Shown one piece after another: positions 55,641-64,000 of a stretch of 64,000 bases of DNA (position 1 is its first letter; each line of letters begins with the position of its first letter). The position numbers and the translations under genes were made by a program. Under the pieces are notes generated by a model. The model ran no database searches. It saw nothing but the letters and a program-made list of their open reading frames with translations, and was not told the DNA's origin. The DNA is taken from NCBI GenBank assembly GCA_039583875.1, contig CM077158.1:121889900-121953899 (forward strand). The letters run 5' to 3'. The DNA is from Platanthera guangdongensis (lineage: Eukaryota; Streptophyta; Magnoliopsida; Asparagales; Orchidaceae).

Positions 55641-55899
55641 ACGCTAGAAGGCCCTATAGTGTCTTTCGATGTAAGGTCCATTCTTTTACAAGATAGTGGG
55701 CCTCCTTATGACAAAAGCCCTTTGTCTCCTTGACCCCTTCGGGGAGGTTGCTAGTGGTGAGGAAGGTCACGAAGGGATCCACCAATGAGGGTCGCCGATC
55801 CACTTCCATCAGCTCCCCCTCCTCAACTTCCTGATGAAATAGCTCAGTCAAGGTTCCCCCACTCGGGGTTAGAGCTTGGCCAATCGGTCTGCCGCTTAA

Positions 55900-56217
55900 T
55901 TCTATTCCATGGGGACATGCTGAATTGAGAAGGCTCGAAACCCATCAATGATCACCCTCGCCTTGGCCAAGTATCTCTGGAGGGTCAGTTCCCGAGCTTC
56001 ATATTCCCCCATGATCTGGGACGCCACCACCAGTGAATTTGTGAATGCTTCCACATCATGAATCCCGAGCTCCTTAGCCAGCCACAACCCAGCTATGATG
56101 GCCTCATACTCTATCTGGTTGTTGGTGATCGGGAAGTGCAGCGCCACTGCTTTCTCTATGGTGACCCCCTGGGGGCTCACCAACACTACCCCTCCCTGAA
56201 TGGAATGTGAAAGAAAT
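55900..56217 (-). pseudogene. pol: Archaeal-like RNase H fragment of Tat element
   Basis: GGVVLVSPQGVTIEKAVAL, then NNQIEYEAIIAGLWLAKELG (catalytic Glu), then AFTNSLVVASQI. In the family the last block carries a catalytic Asp (usually FSDSQLVV); here it reads Asn. This second, archaeal-like RNase H is a Tat-group mark. The reading starts abruptly at about 56217, a few dozen bases from the SIRE-like LTR, so RT and everything upstream are missing. The region 55640-55900 continues the same strand with stops. Confidence 0.78.
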
Positions 56218-56278
56218 GGTAAACCTCTAAAACCAAATGAAAGTGACTTAGGGAATTGATAATCCTTTGATACCAATT

Positions 56279-57758
56279 AAAAGTCAAGGGGATAGATCTA
56301 ATTAGCTCTAGAGGGGGTGGGGTGAATAGAGCTTTAAAAGCTTTTTACAGATTTATATGATTTAGCTGTAAAATAAGTGATAACAAATATTATGTAAAGA
56401 GATTAAAACAAAACTATCACAACACAGTACAAAAATAAAAGGGGCAACCAGAAAACACAAGAAATTTTATAATAGTTCCCCAAACTGGGTGCATCCACTC
56501 TTCTACCACCCTGGTAGGAATCCACTAGTTGGTTTTGATCAGGTGACTGCCACCACAGGTTTTTGCTCAGGTTCCCTGTCACGACAAGATCTATTTGCAG
56601 GGAGATCTCACAACCCTTTTGGCTTTTGATCAGGTGCTCAAAAACAAACAATAAACTTTTGAAGGGAGGTAATAAACCCTTTATACAGTGAAAGAAAAGT
56701 TGATGTTGTCTTGTATTTTTCTCTAAAGAACAGAGAAGATATAAGTGTTTCTTTGTTGTCAAAGCTCCCCCTGAGATGTAGAGTAGTTCAGGAAAGAAGG
56801 AATCTTTTCTTCAGGGTGTAGGTCTTCAGATTGATGTTGATCTCCAGCAAGCTTTTTAGACTAATTGTATTCGATGTCTCTTAAAGCTTGGAGAAGATTT
56901 GCTGATGATGAAGACAGAATGAATTTTCAGACCCCAAAAACTTTCTATGGCTGCCCGTATGACTTAGTAGATTCTCTAACATCTCATTTTCTCTTGTGTT
57001 GTTGATAGCAGATCATCCTTCTTTGCATCTCTCTGAATTTGAATTTTACTCCTTGATTGACTGCTGAATTCTTGGAACTTGGACAAACGGTTAGAAGGGC
57101 ATTAATTTGATTCCTCAACTATCCCAGTTATTAAGCTGAATTTTTACTCTATGAAATCCAGTAATAAATTCTGCCAATGAAAGGCTATATTCATAAGAAT
57201 ATATGCATTTAATTACTTAGAGCAATATAGGCAATAATATATTAAATTAGTCTTGATCAATCTGGAAATGAACTGCAGTGAATGAAATACTGAACTGAAA
57301 GATTTCGTCGACCTTAGAACAGATTTCGTCGACCTGAACTCAAAGTTCGTCGATGTTAGAAATCATCTTCGTCAACCTGAGCTCAACGAACATCAATCTG
57401 GAAATATCTTTGCAAATTCTGAGCTCCAAGTTCGTCGATCAGAGAATCTATCTTGAGGGCCGAAATCTTGGACCTGAGCTCGAATATCGTCAAGCTCAAC
57501 TCAGAAAAAGAACTCTGAGTTCGTCGATCAGAGATCGACGATCGTCGAGCTGAGTTCGAAGAACTACGAACTAATATTCTGAACTATGAATTCTTTTAAG
57601 TCTGAGTCTCCTGAAGTCCACTACAGGCTCGTCCATGAAGCTTGATTCTATAGACTAGCCTAAACTTTATGACTGACAAACTTGACCTTGGCTACACAGG
57701 GTGGGTCAAAACATCTTAAGAGTGAACCTTAGCCCAAATCCAAACAAGGGATCCAACA
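56279..57758 (-). repeat. SIRE-like LTR, minus orientation (1480 bp)
   Basis: On the minus strand it starts TGTTGGATCCCTTG at 57758 after GGGGACAA and ends CTTTTA at 56279, then ATTGGTATCAAAGG (primer-site-like, 56278-56265). It is homologous to 39085-40667, including the CGTCGA-rich part (57300-57600). It has a polypurine tract on one side and a primer site on the other. The terminal CA has become TA. Confidence 0.83.
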
Positions 57759-57910
57759 TTGTCCCCCTATTTAGTTGAGATCACTAATAAACAAAATATA
57801 AGCAATAATCATAAAGAAAGACAATAAATTTCTGATAGAAAATAAAAATCTAGCAGATATATACAACAAGTGCTTTGTGACAAATTAACATAAATAGTTC
57901 AAAAAATAAA
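57759..57910 (-). other. 3' internal end of a SIRE-like element
   Basis: Minus strand reads CTCAACTAAATAGGGGACAA up to the LTR, a polypurine tract typical of copia. The rest of the element is removed by the Athila insertion at 57911. Confidence 0.6.
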
Positions 57911-58879
57911 TGATGGGCCCGCGAACAGACTCTTACTGTGGTTGGTTCGTTGAGTCGATCGCCGCGGGCTTGCTCGGGTAGGCAAGTGCACCTATCGCAA
58001 GTAGTACTCGATATTCGGGGGAATACCGAGGTCGTATTGTTCTCGGGGTCGCGTTGACTATTCTTACTCCTCCGGGAGGACTATTATTTTACTGAAAATA
58101 AGGTGGATTTTTTTTACTTAATAAAAGGCGAAAAAGCAAAGGAGCGAAAAAAACGATTTAGAGAATATTCGATGAAGGGTTAACGCTCGGCATCGAATCG
58201 GATTAAGACTAAAACAATTTTTAATAATAAAAAGACTTGGTTTTCAAATTAATAATAGGACAATTTGGCCGTGGAGGTTCCACAAATGTGAGCTCACCTA
58301 GCTATAGGGATATCGCTCACCTAAACGTTAAGACTATTCGACCGAACGTTAGTCCGACGAAAGAATCCTCTTAACGCCCGCTTTACGCTAAGAACCCCGC
58401 TATTGGGTGGGGGACCCAATCCGGTAGAATTACGCTAGTCCTCTCTCGAGGGAATGCACGCAACTCTATTTACCCAGGGGTGATCGGTCCATATGCACGG
58501 CCTCTCGGCTAGCTAGCATATGGACTACGGAAATAGGGCCCACACATCGATTATGTGGTCCTACGCGTCGTAAACCCGGGTAAACCCTAAGTGCTTAAAT
58601 TAAAATGAAAATAAAGAACTTTAATTATTATAAATCATTTTAAATGTCCCAATGCTCTTCGATGCCGAGGCTAATAGCGATTAGCCACACATCGGTATGG
58701 GGACGGCTTATAATTTAGTGAGGCGCGAGTTCGAAATTAAATGCTACACGATTATAAGAAAGGGACAAAAGAAAAATAACAATATTTAGAGAGCTAAAAA
58801 GTTAACTAAACGAGAACTCACGCACACTCCAAATTATAAATAAAAAAGGAACTAAGTTACACATGAAAGAAAATTTGCA

Positions 58880-59250
58880 TAATTCAAATTTGCGAGTCCC
58901 ACTCAAACGAGTGGGGGCGGTAAATAAAGGCTGAAAATTGCAAGTCCTACTCAAACGAGTAGGACTGAAATGAAAGCGAGTCCTACTCAAATGAGTAGGA
59001 GAAAATAAATGCGATTACAGGGCTAAAAAGTCCGGCCATTTAACTCAAGTGAGTAGGCGGAAAAAAATAAAGAAAGTAAAATTGCAAGTCCTACTCAAAC
59101 GAGTAGGACTGAAATAAAGTCCGGCCATTTAAACTCAAGTGAGTAGGCGGAAAAATAAAGAAAGAAAAATTACAAGTCCTACTCAAATGAGTAGGACTGA
59201 AAATGAAAACGATGCGCCATTTAACTCTTAACGAGTAGGCGGAAATAAAT
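58880..59250 (-). repeat. ACTCA..TGAGT repeats inside LTR
   Basis: About eight copies of units such as AAGTCCTACTCAAACGAGTAGGACT and CGGCCATTTAACTCAAGTGAGTAGGCGG, with self-complementary arms CCTACTC/GAGTAGG. The second form is the reverse complement of the leader repeat at 381-650. Confidence 0.82.
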
Positions 59251-60228
59251 GCACATGAACACACACACTCCATATGAAATTCAGGAAAGCAATAAAATTA
59301 TACACCTACACTCACACACTCTACATAATTTGAATCAAAGCATTAAAAGGAAAGCATTAAAACAAAGCATGAAAATTTAACACCTACACACACACTCTAC
59401 ACAATTTAAATCAAAGCATAAAAATTATACACCTACACTCACACACACTTCATGAAAAATCAAAGTTACCTAAAAATTAAAATTTTAACTATTTCAAGCA
59501 TAGGTTTTGCCAAAAACAAATAAAAAGAAGAAATTTAAATTTTTAGAAGACAAAAGTTTTTCAAAACAAATTAAAAACCAAAGTTTTTGGAAAATAAAAA
59601 TTTCAACATTTTCATTCCTAGGATTTCATAAAAGAGCTAAAAAAGTTGAAATAAAAGTGAAAGAAGAAAAAAAGTTTTCATTCCAAAATGAAGCTAAGTA
59701 AAAAAAAAACAAAGGAAACTATAGCTCTTTTACACACTCATAAGAGTGAAGATGTTGAAGAAGATAAGAAAAAAAAAAGAAAAACCTAATTCATCATTTC
59801 ATCATTTTCAAACAAAACCTAACTTGAAAAATCAAAGGCATGTAAAGAGGAAATCCTAACCTAAGCATGAAAACAAGTAAAAAAAAAGTAAAGTAAGCAT
59901 GTTACACTCATACACACACACACACTTTTCATAAATGAAGAACAAGTGAAGAACAAGTGAAGAACAAGGATAAAACCAAGGATAAAAATGGGAAAGAAAG
60001 TGGGCACAAGTTTCATTCCAAAGCTAAGTAAGAAGAGAAAATCTAACATTTTATTGAATTTTAGGAACTATTACAAGCTATTACAAGGGTTAAAGCTAAG
60101 ACAAAACAAGAAATGAAATAAAAAAGGGAGAAATCTCCTTACATAGCCTTGAAAATCACGGATGCAGCCCACAAAAATACACTAAATTGGCCCAAAAATC
60201 TGAACCCTTGGACCTTACAGAACTGGGC
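59251..60228 (-). other. R/U5-side LTR DNA, no gene
   Basis: A-rich on the + strand with CACACACTC words; short ORFs without motifs. It is part of the LTR transcript downstream of the TATA box. Confidence 0.55.
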
Positions 60229-60236
60229 TATTTATA
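60229..60236 (-). promoter_or_regulatory. TATA box of second Athila LTR
   Basis: Minus strand TATAAATA in CCTATAAATAGCCC, about 18 bases from the palindrome array, the same layout as 8849-8856. Confidence 0.75.
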
Positions 60237-60253
60237 GGAAAAAATTTCTAAGT

Positions 60254-60700
60254 ACACGCCCTCGGTCACGGGCGTGACATGGGGGCGTGACAGTACTATT
60301 CATGAAGGCGGCTGGCGATTGGACAGCAAAGTTGACTTCGGGCTGAGTTCGCAGCAGTCACGCCCCAGGTCACGGGCGTGACCTAGGGCGTGTCGGGGAG
60401 GTAGAACCGGGCGCGGGTTGCGTCAAATGTCCTCGGCAGCGTCTTGTCGGGCCAGCTGGAAAGGTCACGCCCCATGTCACGGGCGTGACTATGGGCGTGA
60501 CAGTTGGGTCGACACTCGACGATCGTCGAGTGGAATTCGTCGAGAGGAGAGGACACGGGCTTGGGTCACGCCCCGTGTCGGGTGACACGGGCGTGTCGCC
60601 AGGCGTGTCAAGCCTTTTCTTCAGAAATTTTCCGATTTCACGGGAAATGCACAGTCACGGCTCGGTCACGGGCGTGACCCATGTGTCACGGGCGTGTACT
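60254..60700 (-). repeat. U3 GGGCGTG/CACGCCC palindrome array
   Basis: Repeated TCACGCCCC..GTCACGGGCGTGAC groups (near 60255, 60358, 60463, 60565 and 60655) with spacing about 100. CGACGATCGTCGAG occurs at 60518-60531. Confidence 0.85.
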
Positions 60701-60870
60701 TCCCAATTTTGGCAGATTTTGGAATTTTTCTGAAAATCAAAATAAAACAAGTTAGGAGAAAATTTACAAGAATAGGAACATTTTATTGAACAAAAATAAG
60801 TAAAAACGACGAAAATAAATGAAAATGACTAAATTAATGTGCATAAAAATACGCATATTTACAGTTCATC

Positions 60871-60892
60871 AAATACCCCCATACTTAGGCTT
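60871..60892 (-). promoter_or_regulatory. Polypurine tract next to 3' LTR
   Basis: Minus strand GCCTAAGTATGGGGGTATT then the LTR start. The 17-mer AAATACCCCCATACTTA (+ strand, 60871-60887) recurs exactly at 62363-62379. Confidence 0.85.
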
Positions 60893-62613
60893 TTGCTATT
60901 CCAGAGCAAAAGTTTGAGGTGAATCTATAAGGAATAAAAAAAACTCTAAGTTTTGGCTATCGCTTAATTAATTATAAGAGAGATCGAAATAAATATACGG
61001 GGTGTAAGAGTTAAGTCCTAAAATTATGTAGATGATTTAAATAGCGCAAAAGTTTTGGCCAAAAGACTTCTTGATGTAATCAAATAGAAGGCAACATTTG
61101 TAATGGTTAGGTTAACGAAAATAGTTTGGAATTATAAGAATTCTAGCTTATACGAGTGCTACCGGAAATAATACAATTTACTAATTATGCTCTCAAAAAG
61201 ATTTTTGAATTAATTCTAGAATCGTGTAATTGGCTAAGGGGGTAGTGTGGTTTATGAAGAGGGTTTTGATATTTGAGGTGAGGTAAGTTTTTCTCGAACC
61301 TCCATTTTTTTTCTTTTGGATTATTAGGAAAACGAAATCTTATTTTCCTAATATGATTTTTGTTTTTCAACTTCATAATAATAAAAATTAACCCAATGTA
61401 TATTTGCAGGAGTAATGAATTTTATCCTCTTACTCCCTATATAATCTTTTAAATTATTGGGTGCCTATGTTTACGGAACGAAATCTTGTTCCCATTGACA
61501 TAAGATCTTTTAAGGATAAAATTTTTCATGCCAAGTAGGTCATGAAAAGTGAGGGGAGAAAGGAAAACTAGATTGTAATCCTAAAAATTTTTGAGAGCAA
61601 CCTTAATAATTTGTACGTTCCAATGTTTTCAGAAAGCTAAAAGTAAGTATAATTGAATTCTATAGTCGTTATTTCCTAACATAATATACGTGCTCCTATT
61701 AATGAAAAATTAGAAGTAGTGCCTAAAACGAGTCCGCTAGTTTTAACAAAGCATAAAGAATTCTTTAAAACTTAACCCCGGCTATTTAAATGTTTCAATC
61801 GATAATTAACAAACAGGTAGTAAACAGAGAATTAATAGTATTCACATATAAATAAACTCAAAACAGAATTTTTGGATAGCAGAAAAGTTAAGTATGGAAT
61901 ATTTAATTTATTTGTTGCAAAACATTTTTTTGTTTTTTTATAGTTTTTTTGTAAACATTTTTTTTTGTGTTTTTCATTTATTATCTTTTTTTTTTGTATT
62001 TTTGTTTTTCTCGATTTTTTTGTTTGAAAATTTTTTGAACTATTATCTTTTTTTTTGTATTTTTTTAAGAGAATTTTCATAATATGTACAAAAATAAGGG
62101 AGAAAAAGAAAAATGTTTGTACAAGAATGAGGAAGGGGGAGAGAGAAAAAACAAAAAAATATATACAAAGAGAAACAAAAAAATTTTTTTTGTTTTTTCA
62201 TAAAAATTTTTTTTGTTTTTTTTTTCATTTAAAATTTTTTTGTTTCATTTTAAGATGTTTTTTAATTTTTTTTTGTTTTTTTTTTGTTGTTATATGTATT
62301 TTTTTTGTATTTTTCTTTTTTTTGAGATGCAGAAAAATTGAAGTGCAGAAAATAAAGCACGAAAATACCCCCATACTTAAGTCCAACATTGTCCCCAATG
62401 TTGTATCGTAAGTATGCGGAACAGAAATGAAAGACAATATGTACAACGAAAAGAAAGGGAAGGGGGTAGAAGCTTCCCTGAAACGCGGAGGGGAAGGCCG
62501 ATCAGAAACCCTGCGTTTATTAGAAAAAAATAACAAAGATAATAAGGAAAGAGTGAAAAAGATAAGCGAGGGGTGCCTCCTAGGAGCGCTTTGTTTATAG
62601 TCGTGTAGCTTGA
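60893..62613 (-). other. Non-coding tail of second Athila element
   Basis: No env-like ORF. It contains a T-rich low-complexity block (61915-62330), a second polypurine tract (62363-62379) preceded on the minus strand by GGGGACAATGTTGGACTTAAG, and the post-pol motif at 62567-62600. Confidence 0.78.
62567..62600 (-). other. Conserved post-pol motif, second copy
   Basis: Minus strand TATAAACAAAGCGCTCCTAG, then GAGGCACCCCTCG. It corresponds to the hairpin at 6447-6464 of the first element, with the palindrome CTCCTAGGAG in place of the 6-bp stem. Confidence 0.68.
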
Positions 62614-64000
62614 CTATTTTGGCGGGTTTATAATGTGGAGGAAAGTTATGGTTTCGCTAAAACCGATCACTGGGTCGCCCGCGATGTAAGACTTTAACCG
62701 ATGACCGTTTACTTTAAAAGAGCCTTTGTCCGGGTGGGAGACGAGTACGGTTCCATAAGGAAAAACTTCTTCAACTAAGAAGGGACCGGACCATCTAGAT
62801 TTTAATTTACCTGGAAAAAGCCTAAGGCGTGAATTGTAAAGAAGGACAAGATCGCCCGGAGAAAATAATTTTTGGGACTTGATTTTTCGATCGTGATAGA
62901 ACTTAGAGCGCTCCTTATAGAATTTATTGCTCTCGTAAGCGTTCGCACGCCATTCATCGAGCTCGTTTAGTTGCAGTTTTCTATTCTGAGCGGCTAAGTT
63001 GGAGTCGAGGTTTAAGAGTTTTAAAGCCCAAAGTGCGCGATGTTCTAATTCTACGGGTAAATGGCACGCTTTGCCGTAGACTAACCGGAACGGCGTACAT
63101 CCAATAGCGGTTTTGTATGCCGTCCGATACGCCCACAACGCATCGTCGAGTTTAACGGACCAATCTTTCCTATTTAGCGAAACGGTTTTTTCTAAAATTC
63201 GCTTAATCTCTCGATTTACTACCTCGACTTGGCCACTTGTTTGCGGGTGGTAGGGGGTGGCAAGCTTGTGCGTGACTCCGTATTTAGCTAACGTCTTAGC
63301 CATAAGAGCGTTACAGAAATGCGTTCCCCTATCACTAACAATTGCGCGAGGCGTGCCGAAGCGAGAAAATAATTTTTTAAGAAATGTAACGACGACTCGC
63401 GCATCGTTGGTGGGGAGAGCTTGCGCTTCCGCCCACCTCGATACGTAGTCGACCGCCACTAAAATATACATATTTTTGAAAGACGGAGGTAGGGGGCCAA
63501 CGAAATCTATGCCCCACAAATCGAAGACTTTGCATTCTAAAAACATATTTTGGGGCATCTCGTCACGACGAGAGATGTTACCCGACCGCTGACAGCTATC
63601 GCATGCGCGCACAAAATTATGCGCGTCTTTGAAGAGAGTGGGCCAAAAGTAGCCCGCCTCTAGCGCCTTCCTGAGCGGTCCGGTTGGCTTGATAATGCCC
63701 ACCGGCTGCACCCTCGTGGCAGTGCTTAAGAATTTGCAAGCACTCCACACCCGCAACGCATCTTCGGACCGCTTGGTCCGCGCAGATACGAAAAAGAAAT
63801 GGGTCCTCCCAAAAGAAATTTTTCAAGTCAGAAAAGAATTTCTTCTTTTGGTGACCGGAAAATTCTTTTGGAAGGACCCGCGCTACTAAAAAATTTGCAA
63901 AATCTGCGAACCAAGGCGAAGATGACGAAGATTTATTAATTGCAAGAAGGCGTTCCTCGGGGAATCTGTCATTTATTTCAGATTCGACGAGCGCTTCCGC
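62614..64000 (-). pseudogene. pol: Athila integrase and preceding linker, one frameshift
   Basis: From 64000 leftwards the frame reads FPEERLLAINKSSSSS and [20 protein letters not shown], the RNase H-integrase linker, then [21 protein letters not shown] and the first part of the HHCC zinc site ([17 protein letters not shown]). Near 63670 the frame changes. The ORF 63756-62614 then carries [22 protein letters not shown] in [23 protein letters not shown] and [12 protein letters not shown], and the C-terminal block [22 protein letters not shown]. There is no chromodomain. The integrase is closely related to that at 5161-6328. The stop at 62614 looks native. Confidence 0.88.

Larger units (their letters stand above)
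42257..56220 (-). mobile_element. Tat-lineage Ty3/gypsy element, 3' part, with antisense ORF
   Basis: Read right to left: archaeal-like RNase H (56217-55900), integrase (55640-54620), about 300-bp tandem repeats (54450-53160), an ORF in antisense (+ strand, 43850-52569, split by a copia element), then the 3' LTR (43657-42257). RNase H followed by integrase, an antisense extra ORF and repeats between pol and the 3' LTR are known Tat-group traits. Everything upstream of RNase H is gone, cut off beside the SIRE-like LTR. The left end lies in SIRE-like gag. Confidence 0.78.
57911..60871 (-). repeat. 3' LTR of second Athila element (2961 bp)
   Basis: On the minus strand it starts TGATGAACTGTAAATATGCG (60871) and ends GCGGGCCCATCA (57911). 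Near its end it shares GATAGGTGCACTTGCCT-type sequence with the first Athila LTR, and CTAGCCGAGAGGCCG with 9351-9370. U3 has the palindrome array (60254-60700) and a minus-strand TATA box (60236-60229). It also contains the ACTCAAACGAGT repeats that lie outside the LTR in the first element. Confidence 0.83.
57911..64000 (-). mobile_element. Second Athila-lineage element, 3' part
   Basis: Right to left: end of RNase H-integrase linker and integrase (64000-62614), non-coding tail (62613-60872), polypurine tract and 3' LTR (60871-57911). Integrase blocks closely resemble those of the element at 1-9949, and so do the tail hairpin, the doubled polypurine tract and the U3 palindrome array. The 5' half is outside the window. 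Confidence 0.9.

Noticed and set aside
61894..62411. Phe/Lys-rich ORFs on both strands
   Set aside because: They arise from the T-rich low-complexity block in the retroelement tail.
1..64000. tRNA, rRNA or other structured RNA genes; telomere or known centromere satellite
   Set aside because: No cloverleaf, rRNA core or telomere-type repeat was recognised; tRNA-like matches are only primer binding sites.

Overview
This window looks like heterochromatic, repeat-dense DNA of a flowering plant, probably a eudicot. I found no intact host gene. Almost every recognisable stretch belongs to a Ty3/gypsy or Ty1/copia LTR retrotransposon of a plant lineage: Athila-type primer site and pol, Tekay-type chromovirus pol, Tat-type RNase H and integrase with an antisense extra ORF, and SIRE-like and Tork-like copia. 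A CACTA DNA transposon, a probable Helitron end and several tandem repeats fill the rest. The species cannot be named from the sequence.

Layout. 1-9949 is a nearly complete, very young Athila element on the + strand (window starts inside its 5' LTR; gag-pro open; pol broken). It sits inside the LTR of a Tekay-like chromovirus that forms an unusual tandem LTR-internal-LTR-internal-LTR array (9950-24273). 24274-26376 is a minus-strand Tat-like gag remnant with its 5' LTR. 26377-29105 is a mosaic of fragments: a protease, an Athila LTR piece, a SIRE-like LTR tail and a chromovirus integrase. 29106-33240 is low-copy-looking DNA with a probable Helitron terminus, a two-copy 343-bp tandem repeat, a possible MITE, an exon-like stretch and a degenerate about 130-bp repeat. 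About 33240-37176 is a CACTA element that carries a decayed exon of a GOS1-type Golgi SNARE gene. 37177-39084 is a minus-strand copia LTR and 3' remnant. 39085-42256 is a SIRE-like 5' LTR plus gag. 42257-56220 is a minus-strand Tat element: 3' LTR with a 13-copy 44-bp array, an antisense PF04195-like ORF split by a complete copia element (46876-52043), about 300-bp tandem repeats, then integrase and RNase H. 56279-57910 is a SIRE-like LTR on the minus strand. 57911-64000 is the 3' part of a second Athila element on the minus strand.

How the parts relate. Insertions are nested: Athila in Tekay tandem, Tekay tandem apparently in Tat gag, Tat in SIRE gag, copia in the Tat antisense ORF, SIRE next to Tat RNase H, and Athila in the SIRE 3' end. 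All large pol genes carry stops or frameshifts, often CGA to TGA or CAG to TAG, as expected for methylated cytosines that have deaminated.

The most interesting structural theme is that unrelated LTR families here carry arrays of short self-complementary GC-rich units, in several cases directly upstream of the TATA box. In the Tekay LTR the palindrome arms covary between copies. Other points of note are a duplicated polypurine tract, a conserved hairpin behind pol in two Athila elements, and a Golgi SNARE exon captured by a CACTA transposon.
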